From the NCBI GenBank assembly GCA_001970955.1, contig MPUH01000013.1:1-64000 (forward strand): a stretch of 64,000 nucleotides of DNA, written 5' to 3'. The stretch is from Stentor coeruleus. Lineage: Eukaryota; Ciliophora; Heterotrichea; Heterotrichida; Stentoridae. The position numbers were made by a program, and so were the translations under genes. Positions within the stretch are counted from its first letter, which is position 1, and every line of letters starts with the position of its first letter. Below are positions 10,515 to 20,289 of this stretch, one piece after another. The notes below the pieces were generated by a model. It searched no databases, had not been told where the DNA came from, and was given only the letters and a program-made list of their open reading frames with translations.

Positions 10515-10672
10515 CTTTTTATTATAAATTAGATTAAATTATCATAATTTCTAATACTTATATTATTATAAATACAGTTAGCTAATGGTCCACACTTTTT
10601 ATTATAAATTAGATTAAATTATCATAATTTCTAATACTTATATTATTATAAATACAGTTAGCTAATGGTCCA
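10514..10672. repeat. Direct repeat, 2 x 79 bp, period 80, reaching the DHHC start
   Basis: Identical copies at 10514-10592 and 10594-10672. Copy 2 includes the ATG of the DHHC gene. The ATG in copy 1 (10585) runs into a stop after a few codons, which makes it a decoy start upstream. Confidence 0.9.
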
Positions 10673-11213
10673 AAGTTCGAAAATCAGATTCAAAAGACCT
10701 TCAGGTTTCTGCACCTTAGGTAACTGCTATATTTTAGTTATCAATGGTGATATTTATGCGAGCTTAGGTCCAGATTGGCTTTTCACAATAATTATCATCT
10801 CATTCTCTTTAACCATGCTCATAACTTTTATCTATATCATGGCCAAGGAAATTGAACTATTATTTCAATACTTAGGGTTTTTCATATACTCGATACTTTT
10901 TATGTCTTATATGATTGTTTCCCTTAAAAACCCAGGAATAATAATTTCACCTTGGGAAATCGAATTAGAAGAAACTGAAAATCAAGAAAAAATCATGTGT
11001 AAAAAATGCAATGTTGAAGTAGAAATTGGGAGTTTTCATTGTGAAGACTGCGAAGTTTGTATTAGAAAACATGATCATCACTGTCCTATTATAGGGAAAT
11101 GTATAGGAGAAGGTAATATAAGATGGTTTTATGTATTTTTAACTAGTACAGTCCTAGGAATATCATATCTCGGCTTATGGATATATCTCCGTAGTAAGAT
11201 GCACATTCTTTAA
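10665..11213 (+). CDS. Short DHHC-type palmitoyltransferase-like protein
   Basis: This 182-residue protein has the cysteine-rich DHHC domain (about 108-156): CKKC, then HCEDC, then the catalytic KHDHHCPIIGKCIGEGN. DHHC enzymes attach palmitate to cysteines on the cytosolic face of membranes. Two membrane segments precede the domain (about 37-60 and 68-88) and one follows (about 157-176). The usual fourth span and the C-terminal tail with its TTxE motif are missing. The stop comes only 9 nt before the stop of the convergent NBR1-like gene, so there is no room for more coding sequence. It is either a minimal family member or a shortened one. All zinc and catalytic residues are present. Confidence 0.88.
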   Translation: MVQSSKIRFKRPSGFCTLGNCYILVINGDIYASLGPDWLFTIIIISFSLTMLITFIYIMAKEIELLFQYLGFFIYSILFMSYMIVSLKNPGIIISPWEIELEETENQEKIMCKKCNVEVEIGSFHCEDCEVCIRKHDHHCPIIGKCIGEGNIRWFYVFLTSTVLGISYLGLWIYLRSKMHIL

Positions 11214-11222
11214 TCCCAAAAC

Positions 11223-12548
11223 CTAATTATTAATATAAATTCCACTAAACAGTATTTCCGCAGCTTTCTGAGCGCATTTTCCAGCTTTTTCATATGCTAG
11301 TTTCACTAAATCGGGATTGTTAAAAATCTCAACCAAAGTTTTCAACTCATCTTCCTTTTTCTCTTCAGGTTTTTGAACATTTATCACAATAGTAAGCCTC
11401 TGTCCGAAACGATTACCAGTTGGATCAACAGCTCTCCAATAAGAATTATATCTTCCATCTTTATCTGGACACTTACAAACAACAGAAACATCTTTTTCTT
11501 CACCTGGCATCAAGCATGGCAACAATATTTCATTACCCCCAAAATCCCCATTAGTAAAAACTAATTTACACCCTGATGGCCATTCAGTTAACCCATCATT
11601 TCTTAGCCTCCAAGTTTTCATAAAACAATCTCCAGGAGGGTGTATATCTCCTTCATTACCAAAAACATCTCTAACAAACCTACAAAGCAATCTTGTAGCA
11701 GGTTCACATTGACGATTTTTCGGCTTGCAATTTTTTTTCTTTGACTCATCCACCGCACATATTATCATTTTTGGGGCCATATCAGGATTACGTATTTTAA
11801 TAAACGGATGGTCATGAGGTGTTGTTTTCTCACATACTTGACAGAAATCAAAATTATTGCAAACAGAACATTTGTAACGATGACCTATAATAGGAAAAAC
11901 CCCACAATTGTTACAACCAACATTTTCATGAACAATTGAAGAGTTTTCTTCAGACATCGCACAACAGAGTTTCGGCATGTAGTTTTTTATCTCAGTTCTT
12001 ATGATTGAACGAATAGTTTTTAGTTTTGGTTCTTCATATGCATCTAAAACTCCTGAACCACGACATTTCAGGCACTTAATATTGGGTGGTCGGCATTTAT
12101 AACAAGGGACCCAATAGCATTCACGAATAATATCGGGAGGATTTTCTAAGATAATACTTTCTGGGCATTTGTAGTTATCATAAAGATTTTTACTACATTT
12201 TTTACTTGCTGAAATAAACAACTGTAAAGAGCCATTAATTTTATGTCCAGTGGCATAAGCTTTTTGCAAGCTGCAATCATCAGCAATAGTGACGAAATCT
12301 TCATCAGAAAGTTTATATGCAATTGTATTAATAAAACAGTCTGTATAAACTTGCTGTGTCATTTGTAAAAGCTTAGAAAAGGTCGGTGGAGGGATTCTAA
12401 GTCTTTGTTTATTCAAAAGTTCTGGTGGTTTTTTCGAAAACAGGGTCCTAAAGCTTTTGTCTTGAAATTTATTTGTAGTTCTTCCTGAAGGTATTTTTGG
12501 TAATTCTGATGTGCCTGAAAATACTAGGTTTAAGTCTATGCCTTCCAT
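11223..12548 (-). CDS. NBR1: NBR1-like selective autophagy receptor (PB1-ZZ-FW)
   Basis: This 441-residue protein has the NBR1 layout. A PB1-like region (about 50-113) ends in TIADDCSLQKAY and LQLFIS. A ZZ zinc finger (about 207-252) shows CNNC, CSVC, CQVC and a late His pair. The four-tryptophan FW/Ig-like domain (about 285-392) includes KTWRLRNDG, EWPSGC and YWRAVDP. A short helical tail (about 405-441) could be UBA-like. NBR1 proteins gather ubiquitinated cargo for autophagosomes. Between PB1 and ZZ is an extra cysteine module (about 145-165: CYKC then CLKCRGSG), reminiscent of a DnaJ-type zinc repeat. It is convergent with the DHHC gene, 9 nt apart. Confidence 0.88.
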   Translation of the reverse strand: MEGIDLNLVFSGTSELPKIPSGRTTNKFQDKSFRTLFSKKPPELLNKQRLRIPPPTFSKLLQMTQQVYTDCFINTIAYKLSDEDFVTIADDCSLQKAYATGHKINGSLQLFISASKKCSKNLYDNYKCPESIILENPPDIIRECYWVPCYKCRPPNIKCLKCRGSGVLDAYEEPKLKTIRSIIRTEIKNYMPKLCCAMSEENSSIVHENVGCNNCGVFPIIGHRYKCSVCNNFDFCQVCEKTTPHDHPFIKIRNPDMAPKMIICAVDESKKKNCKPKNRQCEPATRLLCRFVRDVFGNEGDIHPPGDCFMKTWRLRNDGLTEWPSGCKLVFTNGDFGGNEILLPCLMPGEEKDVSVVCKCPDKDGRYNSYWRAVDPTGNRFGQRLTIVINVQKPEEKKEDELKTLVEIFNNPDLVKLAYEKAGKCAQKAAEILFSGIYINN

Positions 12549-12611
12549 AAATAATAACAGAATTATTATGATAAGAAATAATAATTTTTGATCAGAGCCG
12601 ATAAAAAAAAT

Positions 12612-12683
12612 GGGCCGTTCCGGGAATTGAACCCGGGACCTCTCGCACCCTAAGCGAGAATCATACCCCTAGACCAAACGGCC
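12612..12683 (-). tRNA. tRNA-Pro(AGG)
   Basis: A full cloverleaf can be drawn. The acceptor stem GGCCGTT/AACGGCC pairs perfectly, with discriminator C. The anticodon stem CTCGC/GCGAG closes the loop TTAGGGT, giving anticodon AGG. The T arm is CCGGG-TTCAATT-CCCGG. No intron and no encoded CCA. It is the most GC-rich stretch of the region. Confidence 0.97.
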
Positions 12684-12936
12684 TTATTTTATCCTTATAA
12701 TATTACTATTTATTCTGTCTTAGATAATCTATAATAAATTTGTATAGGGATTATATGTTTTTTGAGGATTTATTTTGAAAATATGCTTATTGTGGTTAAG
12801 TTTTTGATTAGGTTTTTATTATTGATTTTAGGTTTTGGATTTAATTTATAAGAAATGAGTTACTTTTAGGGTGTTATGTATATGATTGATGTGAGAATAT
12901 GCTTTAGGATATTTATGGCAAACTTTTGCCTTAAAA

Positions 12937-14791
12937 CTAATCATTTTTGTCTATCAACTCTGCATATTTTTTCCTTTTCTTCATATAAATCTCCTGCAAG
13001 CCTTCATTCCGATTACTTTTCCCCACCTTTTTCTTTTTATCATCCTGCGCTTTCTTCCTAGCTTCAGTAATCTTATCGATTTCCTCTTTAAATTTCTGTT
13101 TCTTTTTCCTTTCTAACTCAGCAATATAATTAAGCTTACTCCTAATAATCCTCATCTGTTTTTGTACATACTCTTTTTCTTTAGCATCCTCTACAATTTC
13201 ATTAAATTCAATATCTTTTCCTTTAATTCTATATCTTACCCCAAATCTTTTAAAATTATCTTTTATTCTAAAAGACTTAACCTCCCTTATATCGCTTTTA
13301 GAAAAATCAGGAGAAACAGCGAGTCTAAAAATATCAGGAGAAGGTGAGGTCATTTCATATGGAGAAGGACTATAACTTGTTCTTAAATTCCCTAAATCTA
13401 AACTTGCAAGCATTTCATTTTTATGCGTCACTGTTTTAGGGCTTCTTGGAATTTCTCCTTCATTTTTTATCGAATTATTTTCTATATCTTTACTTTGACC
13501 CATTTCTTGAAGTACAGATTTCAGTTTTTGATTCTCATTTTTAAGTTTTTGGACTTCATCTTGAGTAAATTGTTTGATTTTTTGATTTTCTTCTTTTAAA
13601 GCTTCTAATTGTGTTTTAAGCGTTACAATATTTTCAGGGTTTTTCAAGCTTAATAGTTGTTTTAAATGTTGTATTTCTCCTTGTAGTTTGAAAATATGAG
13701 GATTTTTTAACCCTGTCTCTAGGTTTTTATCTTTGATCATAACTTTTTTTGCCCTATCTGCGAATTTTAAAGTACTTATAGTCTCTTCAACACATAAAAT
13801 CGAAGGTGAGACTGTAGCAATAAGTATAGTTCTAGTCGATAAGCCTAATGAATCTTGAAGTAATCTCGTAAGTTTTGAATCTCTATATGGGACATGAGTA
13901 TGATTTTTTTTCCCTAGCGCATATACAACTTTTCCTAAAATACTCAAAGACTTGTTTATTTGAGTAATTTCTCTAATCCTCTCATTACTCATATTAATCT
14001 CTTTATCATATTTTTCAGATCCTGCCAAATCACAGAAATTTATTTTGGTTCTTTTTAGAAATCCTTTTTTACTTGTCTCATCAGTGTCGATTACTATTTG
14101 AAATATTGTATGAGACCTAGAACTTTTCTGATTAAGTTTTGTCTGTCTGACAATACGATTTGCTTCCCCTTTAGCAAGTAAAAAGCAACATTCTGTTTCA
14201 TTTTTTGCTTTAAACTCAGCAAGACCTTCTACGAAAATCCCAAACAACGAACTTTCTCTTATTGATAAAGGCTGAAGAGTTGGCAAGTCTTGAAGTAAAT
14301 CTAAGATTTTTTCATTGTAAATCTGTAGAAAAGATATGCGTATTGCCTGGTTTGATGAAAGATTAGCGAAAATATCTGAAATCGACCTTGGGATAAGCCC
14401 AGAGATATCGGAATTTTCATGTAAAAACCTTTGTGGAAAAGCTGAAAAATTAACAGTTTTTGAGAATTGGGTTGAATTTTCTAAGTCTAATCCAAACATA
14501 GTATATGTTTTACCTGAACCTGTTTGGCCATATGTAAAAATTGTTGTATTTTGCCCTTGTGTGGATTTTATGATTGTTGGGGATATAAAACTGTATATTT
14601 GATCTTGTGAAGCTTGTGGGGTAAAAACTTTATCGTAGTGACTTGAAATGTTGTGATCTTTATTTATGATATTGATTGTGGTTTCCTAGTTTTATTATTA
14701 CGTTTTCTATAGTAATTGTATTATTGTGTGAGAATTCATGTGGAAGAAAGGGTCTTATTCTTAGGCCAACTTTTATGTGTTCTATACTCAT
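12937..14791 (-). CDS. Kinesin, N-terminal motor (one 16-nt intron)
   Basis: Spliced across 14686-14701, this gives 612 residues, microtubule motor first. The short first exon (14702-14791) starts with MSIEHIKVGLRIRPF, the usual first strand of a kinesin motor. The frame then runs through YDKVF, the P-loop GQTGSGKT (83-90), switch I SSRSH, switch II DLAGSEK and the DSKLTRLLQDSLG segment. The motor ends near residue 350 with LKFADRAKKV. Coiled coil follows (about 365-430), then a charged tail with another helical stretch. Without the intron the P-loop would be lost. I could not assign the kinesin class. A telomere-like 11-mer lies in its 3' flank (about 12867). Confidence 0.95.
14686..14701 (-). 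other. 16-nt intron in the kinesin gene
   Basis: On the coding strand it reads GTAATAATAAAACTAG. It carries an in-frame stop when unspliced. Removal joins exon 1 (MSIEHIKVG...) to the motor frame in phase 0. Confidence 0.9.
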
Positions 14792-15389
14792 TTTTACATA
14801 TTCTTAAGATTTTTGCATGATAAAAATGTTTGGAATTTTTGCTTAAAGTGAGAGGATCTGATTGGGAGGAGGATGTGTGAAGTTTGGTATAAAAAAAATA
14901 GGAAAGATGTAGATGTGGTATGGGTTAGGATGGGTAAGGAATTTTAAGGAAAAAAAGTTAGTTTTTTTTTTTCATGATTAAGGTTAAGGGTTTTTAGTAT
15001 TGATTATTGTGATTTTATAGGGACGTTTTTTCACTTGATGTGCATTTTTAATGTAATTTATACTTTATTATCATATTTATAATAAAAGAGTTTGGGTTTT
15101 TTATAGTAGTTGCATAATAAGTTAGCTTAAGTGTTAAAACTTAAAACAACTTTTATTTATATCCTAAGCTAAAACATATAAAATTAAGTTTTTTTTTAAA
15201 CATAAATCACATCTGAAAATAATACCCTCTCAAAACACTACCTTTTTTTTTCATAAATAACACACCTTATCCCTTAATTACCTCAAAAATCTCCCTTTTT
15301 CTTCCTTCAACACCATCCAACAAACCCCAAAACTCTAAAAAATCCAAACCTTTACTAGTCCGAAAATAAACCTTATATAATAAATAATC
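14792..15389. other. Spacer between kinesin 5' and MYB 3' ends
   Basis: The first half is G-rich on the + strand (upstream flank of the leftward kinesin). From about 15140 it becomes A/C-rich (downstream flank of the leftward MYB gene). No gene seen. Confidence 0.6.
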
Positions 15390-16118
15390 CTATAAAAAAC
15401 TATCGTTCCGCTGATTACAATTGGCTAAAAGCATAGCCTGATTTAATTGATATTGCATCAACTGCTGACTATAAACCAAAGAAAGCATATAAAAATTCCC
15501 ATAACTTGGAAAAAACGCTACTTTTCCCCCACAGTCAGTGTTTACCGTTTCAATCTTCTCCATTACGTTTCCAACTTCCTCACCATTTCCCCCACCCACA
15601 TTCTCCTCTTTTTCATCCATCCTCACAATTATCTTACAAGAATCCTCTTCAATCTTCTTCTCATCATCATATAAAACCTTAATTTCTCCCTGCCCTTCAT
15701 TCAAAATTTCTTTTTTTTCCCTACGATTTTTCCTCTTTCTAATAGCTTTATTTCTTGCATTTTTACGTATATTTTTCCTCAAGTTACTATAGTAAAAGTT
15801 CTTCACTGCATTATCGCTTCTGCCTTCAAGATGTTGTGCTATTTTCGACCACCGGTTACCATAGATTATATGAAGTTCTAGAATCTTGTTTTTTTCATTT
15901 TCTGTCCACTCTTGTCTGTTTATTTCAGGGTTTAAATGATTATGCCAACGTTCTCTACATTGTTTCCCTGTCCTGTTTATATTTTCTAAACGCGTTTCAA
16001 TTGTCTTTGCTATAAACCCCCATTTTGTAACCCCGAATTCTTCAAAAAGTTGCTTTAAAAGTTCATCTTCCTATATATATTTTACCTCTTCACTCCAAAT
16101 CTTTCTATTAGATGACAT
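15390..16118 (-). CDS. R2R3-type MYB transcription factor (one 15-nt intron)
   Basis: Spliced across 16071-16085, this gives 237 residues. Two MYB repeats are near the N-terminus. R2 (about 7-58) contains IWSEEEDE, a middle tryptophan in VTKWGFIA and GKQCRERWHNHL. R3 (about 62-108) contains QEWTENE, GNRWSKIA and GRSDNAVKNFYYS. The NHLNPEI linker and the SDNAVKN recognition helix are classic for three-dimensional DNA binding of c-MYB/plant R2R3 type. A strongly basic stretch follows (about 100-125, likely nuclear localisation), then an acidic region. The true ATG is at 16118. Only 11 codons precede the intron, so an intronless reading would lose R2. Confidence 0.92.
16071..16085 (-). other. 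15-nt intron in the MYB gene
   Basis: On the coding strand GTAAAATATATATAG, with an in-frame TAG if retained. Splicing joins WSEE to EDELL in phase 0, restoring the MYB repeat. Confidence 0.9.
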
Positions 16119-16216
16119 ATTTATTAACGCATGATTATAGTAACCTATCATTATAAAAAACTATTATTTTACTGTAAATTTCCAAAACCACAACTATTAT
16201 TATATCCTAGAATTAC

Positions 16217-16897
16217 TTAGGAGCAATCAGAAAAGGTAAACCCGCCACATGAGAATACGATTATGAAAAATACAATCGCCTATATGGGGATTACAAGTAA
16301 AATTCCACAGACTATCAAACTCATTTTAAAGTTTTTCCACCACATATGTGTTCGAACAGCTGAGGCAGTTCTTCTCATTGAAATTGCACTATCGGTCATT
16401 TGTGATGTTTTACGAGTTAGTACTTCGATTTTATCTCCTCTTTCAAGTATTTTTTCTATGCTTTCTATGATAATATCTTTGGTTTTGTTTATGTTTCTAC
16501 CTGCTGCGGTTAGTTTGTCGGCATTTGGGTCAGTGTTGTAGTAAACAATTCTAGCTTTCATTTCGTCTGAAAATTCTTTGTTCGCACCTAAGCCGATTGC
16601 CCGACGTCCTTCTTCACCGAACTTCCGAATAAATCTGTCTTTGATGTCAAACAGAAAGGTATAGGCTGTACGATTTGAAAATCCAGTGTCTGTCATACAA
16701 AGATAAGTCAATCCTCCTTCATTATGATAATGGAACATATATTTTTCTTCATAAGAATATGTTATTGAAGTGTTTGGAGATGTTTTCACAAGAAGCTTCA
16801 TGGCGATCTGTGGGAAATTACCATCAGCCATTGAGACTTCAACAATTGGAGTTGGGCTAGAATCGTTTGCGATGAGGCAGTAGATAATAGAAGCCAT
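16217..16897 (-). CDS. VAMP7: VAMP7-type longin R-SNARE (one 15-nt intron)
   Basis: Spliced across 16280-16294, this gives 221 residues, the usual VAMP7 length. It has an N-terminal longin domain (about 1-115), then an R-SNARE helix (about 128-188) with the zero-layer arginine in ILERGDKIEVL. A basic-aromatic linker WWKNFK precedes a C-terminal membrane anchor that is completed only after the intron (GILL joined to AIVFFIIVF), followed by a short lumenal tail. Such proteins drive fusion with late endosomes, lysosomes or the plasma membrane. Without splicing the anchor would be cut in half. The assignment to VAMP7 over VAMP72-like plant forms is by domain order only. Confidence 0.93.
16280..16294 (-). 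other. 15-nt intron in the VAMP7-type gene
   Basis: On the coding strand GTAATCCCCATATAG, phase 0. It ends in an in-frame TAG if retained. The 63-nt last exon encodes the second half of the membrane anchor and the tail. Confidence 0.92.
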
Positions 16898-17276
16898 TTA
16901 TTACATGATAAGATTTAGGAAAAAGGTATTTCGATGAAAGAATTATGGTAAAAAAGCTTCTAAAGCATCAGGGGCTAGCAAAATTTTTTCTTCTAAAATA
17001 CACAAAATTCCTAACATAAATGCCAAAAACATACTCGCTATCATTATATCTTATTAAAAACCTAATTTACTCTCATACTAATATTCAAAAAATTATCAAC
17101 CATATTAAAACCTCAATTTCAATAAACTTCTCATCACTCTATCTCTCAACTCCAACTAAATACCTTTATATCATTACCCTATATACAAAAAATAATTATT
17201 TCAATAATATAAACACTCTAACAATCTAAACCAATATTAATAATATTTTATAAACCCTGCCAATAACTAGTTTACA
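16898..17276. other. Intergenic spacer
   Basis: A/C-rich on the + strand from about 16980, which fits the 3' flank of the leftward gene at 17277. A 69-codon AT-rich frame at 17020-17229 has no gene-like features. Confidence 0.55.
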
Positions 17277-17663
17277 CTAGTTGAAAAATATGATTTTCTT
17301 AGATTTATTATGCCTCTGTACCCCAGGGATTTTAATAATCTCCTCTAATTCAGCAAAAGGAATCATCGGTCCAATCTTTACTTCTTCTCTCCCTTTCCCC
17401 TCATTATTCCACTGAAATATCACCCTAGGACCTGGAGAATTCAACTGCGACAAATCCATAATCCTATCATGATTTCCTTCAGTATCATAAACATCTCTAA
17501 AAATCTGATTTTCATATATTTTTGGTGCTTTTACCACTTTTTTCCCATCCAACATCGCTAATTTGCTACATTCTGAAGCTTTTCTTACATGATCATTTTT
17601 CGCTTTTTCCCTAATACTTCTAGCTCTTGCATGTTGTGATTGAGATCTTCCATGTCCTAACAT
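17277..17663 (-). CDS. Unknown small protein
   Basis: I do not recognise this 128-residue protein. The first 40 residues are basic and rich in Ser, His, Arg and Ala. The middle contains NQIFRDVYDTEGNHDR, then a patch RVIFQWNNEGKGREEVKIGP and a basic end with IIFFN. There is no signal peptide or membrane segment, so it is probably a soluble cytosolic or nuclear protein. Clean start and stop and varied amino-acid content support a real gene. Its ATG lies 30 nt after the stop of the membrane-protein gene on the same strand. Confidence 0.7.
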   Translation of the reverse strand: MLGHGRSQSQHARARSIREKAKNDHVRKASECSKLAMLDGKKVVKAPKIYENQIFRDVYDTEGNHDRIMDLSQLNSPGPRVIFQWNNEGKGREEVKIGPMIPFAELEEIIKIPGVQRHNKSKKIIFFN

Positions 17664-17693
17664 ATTCCTATAAAATTATATAATTAAAAGTTT

Positions 17694-18629
17694 TCATTTT
17701 CTCACTGGGTTTCCTATTAGAAAATTTGTATAGACACATTGATTTTTACCTTTAGGGGTTATGAGCAATATTGGGGTATTTTCTTGTTTTTCAACTGTTA
17801 AACTTGTTGGAACTTGAGCTTTATTTATAGGTATAAACCTTCTCATTTCTCTTTCTTCAGTAAAATGTCCAAGTTCAAAATAATCTCCTCGGTTTTTAGC
17901 TCGAAAGACCCAGGTTATAATAAGAAGACAGAAAATTTCTGAGAATTCGTCGATAAGTTTTAAGACTGGGGCAATTGAGTTTGATGTGGTCATTGGAGGA
18001 GAAAAAAGCCAGGAGAAAAAAAGGCCGAAGATTTTGATGGGCATATAAAAACAAAGACTTCTAAAGAGAATTCTGTATAGGGTAAGTTTTGTTGTAAGGT
18101 AAGGGAGGAGGATTGGATTGTTTTGAGAAGACAGTTGACGATATTCAGAGATTAGATATTGTAAAGTCAATCTTGTATAATAGATATTGAGGGAAAAGAA
18201 CAGGCAAAGGAGTAGAATAGGGAGGATAATAAGTTTGGTTTTGTTTATGGAATAAGCACTGAATCCTATGTAAATTGAAGCCATACTCATTGCTACTACT
18301 GTAAGCTCGTTACGGTCCAAGTATTCTTTGACAAAACTAAACCCTTTGCTAAGAAGCAGAAGGTTTGTAAATAGAAAGGTGTTGTAAATTGTAAAACTTG
18401 ATGTGGTTGCTAGGTTCCAATTGCAAGTCTCATCATTTTCACATGTGATTATTGATAAGTAGGTGAAAGCACAGTTTAAAGTCTTAAACATTAGAAAAAA
18501 TGTTAGTATCCGATGAATAGGCTTGCAGTAATTTTTATTGAAATGCCAGGTGTTAAGACACCACCATACTGAATACCAAAACCACACTAGTGCTATAAAA
18601 GCATATAAAACAGCATGTTCTACTAACAT
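17694..18629 (-). CDS. Seven-pass membrane protein, possibly GOST/GPR107-like
   Basis: This 311-residue protein has about seven hydrophobic segments (roughly 5-25, 42-62, 78-98, 110-128, 133-152, 190-212 and 222-245) and a cytosolic tail of about 60 residues. An opening VWFWYSVWW, an IHRILTFFLMFK segment and LLLLSKGFSF recall the membrane part of GOST/lung-seven-transmembrane proteins, which act in the Golgi. The resemblance is weak and the large lumenal domain of that family is absent. Two cysteines in the first loop (CENDETC) could form a disulfide. Treat it as an unassigned seven-pass protein. The next gene starts 30 nt downstream. Confidence 0.75.
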   Translation of the reverse strand: MLVEHAVLYAFIALVWFWYSVWWCLNTWHFNKNYCKPIHRILTFFLMFKTLNCAFTYLSIITCENDETCNWNLATTSSFTIYNTFLFTNLLLLSKGFSFVKEYLDRNELTVVAMSMASIYIGFSAYSINKTKLIILPILLLCLFFSLNIYYTRLTLQYLISEYRQLSSQNNPILLPYLTTKLTLYRILFRSLCFYMPIKIFGLFFSWLFSPPMTTSNSIAPVLKLIDEFSEIFCLLIITWVFRAKNRGDYFELGHFTEEREMRRFIPINKAQVPTSLTVEKQENTPILLITPKGKNQCVYTNFLIGNPVRK

Positions 18630-18899
18630 ATTATAAAGATGTTTATAGAAGTTTAGATTGTAAAATTAGGATTTAATTTATATTTGTGAAAATCCAATAA
18701 AACCTCTTCCCCCATCCAATCATCATCAAAACTAAAACTCTGACAATTTCCACATTCTCATCTACCAAAATCTCCTTTTTCCACCCATCCATAATCCAAC
18801 TAACCAATTAAAATCATATTCTCCATCAAACTCTATTATTCCAAACAAACAATTTAACTCAAACAAAAATAATTTCTATTATCAAATTAAATGTAAATA

Positions 18900-19133
18900 A
18901 TGGGATGCTGCCTTATGACAATTGAAGATAAAAATTGTTTTCATTTCGAAATAAACAAAACAGACTATGACATTGAGAGCCTAGGAAAACCTGCCAAATC
19001 TGATTTCTATTCCTTCAGTAACAGTTCATCAATTATAATGTTCGAAGGGGGTAAGTCAATATCCGAAAACTGTTTATCAACCAACAATTCAAAAAATCTC
19101 CCTCAAAGCACTGAAAAAACCTGGGAAGAATAA
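18900..19133 (+). CDS. Small MGCC protein, likely acylated
   Basis: This 77-residue frame begins Met-Gly-Cys-Cys, the pattern of a protein myristoylated on Gly2 and palmitoylated on Cys3/Cys4, which would tether it to membranes. The rest is polar, rich in Ser, Asn and Lys, with no fold I recognise. An A/C-rich upstream flank like those of other genes here supports it. It ends 28 nt before the coiled-coil gene on the same strand. No intron of the local type joins the two. It may be a genuine small protein; the alternative is a 5' leader reading frame of the next gene. Confidence 0.5.
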   Translation: MGCCLMTIEDKNCFHFEINKTDYDIESLGKPAKSDFYSFSNSSSIIMFEGGKSISENCLSTNNSKNLPQSTEKTWEE

Positions 19134-19161
19134 AAATGCAATTATTTAATCTAAATAAATT

Positions 19162-20289
19162 ATGCTTAGCAAATCTTTGGACAAAAGCTTATCCCAAGAT
19201 GATGATATAGTTTCAGGGAGTAATGATTGGCAAAACATTCAAGAAATAGTTAGGTTATCTTTAAAACAACTATCTAATACAATCCAAGTACAAGAAAAAG
19301 CGATACAAGGGCTTGAAAAACAGATTTTATTAAAAGCTTCAAGGACTGAAGTTCAAAGTTTGTTATCGCATAAGGTAGATAATGAAGAGTTTCATAATGA
19401 AGTTAATGATTTGAAAGATTTGATGCAGAATATTCGTATTGATACTCCGAATTTTGTGTTTGTTAACCGAGATGATTATGTTAATGATTATAGGAAAATT
19501 GTTGCTGAGTTGGAAAATAAAGCGAATAAAGTTGATGTGAAGAACTCACTTGGGGATTTGGAATATCAGAAAAACTTGAATACAGTTGAGATTAAGGAAA
19601 TTAAGAAGGATTTTGATGGGAAAATGCAGGCTGTGAAAAATCAGTTTGCGATTGATATTGATTACACACGAGAAATCTGCATGATCGAAATCGACAAACT
19701 TATAGAAACCAACAAGCTGACTTTAGGCAAAATAGCTAAAAACAAGTCTTTAGCCGATCAAAACTCTTCTGACCTTTTTTCCAAACTTAAAAACCTTGAA
19801 GATACCATTGATATCAACAACCAACTTCAAATAAAATCTGAAGATGACCTAAACAAAAAGTTCAACAATAATATCGCCATTGTCCAAAACAGTATCCTTG
19901 AAGAAATCAATGCGATTACTGAAAATTTCACTCAACTCTATAAAGATTTTGAACTATTAAAAGAAACTAAAGTTGATAATTCTCAAGTTATGTCTTTAAT
20001 ACAAATGAAATCTGATGAGTTTAATTATCTTAGAGAAGAACTTAATTATCAAGGTCAACAGATTAAAGCAAGGATTCCATATTCGGAGTTTGATAAAGAA
20101 CTTAAGATTTTTAAAGATGCTATGGAGTTTTTTAAACGTGAATTATCAGAGAAATATGATAAGAAAATATTGGAGATTTGCGAAATTATGAATTTAAAAA
20201 ATGAAAAAGATGACTACTCATTGTCTATGAGACAAGAGGGTTATACGGATAGACCATCAACTGAGCAATCAATTTATAAGAGGAATTAG
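19162..20289 (+). CDS. Coiled-coil protein, unknown
   Basis: This 375-residue protein is charged and almost entirely helical. It has repeated heptad-like stretches (about 25-75, 100-150, 165-250 and 260-345) separated by short breaks such as DTPNFVFVNRDDY. It has no membrane segment, nucleotide-binding motif or zinc motif. Such proteins in ciliates are often cytoskeletal or ciliary, but nothing here shows that directly. Composition shifts from C-poor/G-rich to C-rich and back along the gene. Confidence 0.8.
   Translation: MLSKSLDKSLSQDDDIVSGSNDWQNIQEIVRLSLKQLSNTIQVQEKAIQGLEKQILLKASRTEVQSLLSHKVDNEEFHNEVNDLKDLMQNIRIDTPNFVFVNRDDYVNDYRKIVAELENKANKVDVKNSLGDLEYQKNLNTVEIKEIKKDFDGKMQAVKNQFAIDIDYTREICMIEIDKLIETNKLTLGKIAKNKSLADQNSSDLFSKLKNLEDTIDINNQLQIKSEDDLNKKFNNNIAIVQNSILEEINAITENFTQLYKDFELLKETKVDNSQVMSLIQMKSDEFNYLREELNYQGQQIKARIPYSEFDKELKIFKDAMEFFKRELSEKYDKKILEICEIMNLKNEKDDYSLSMRQEGYTDRPSTEQSIYKRN

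Noticed and set aside
17020-17229. 69-codon rightward reading frame
   Set aside because: AT-biased, low-complexity (Ile, Tyr, Asn, Ser) and in the 3' flank of a leftward gene.
18900-20289. MGCC frame and coiled-coil frame as exons of one gene
   Set aside because: No suitable 15-16 nt intron between them; each has its own ATG and stop.
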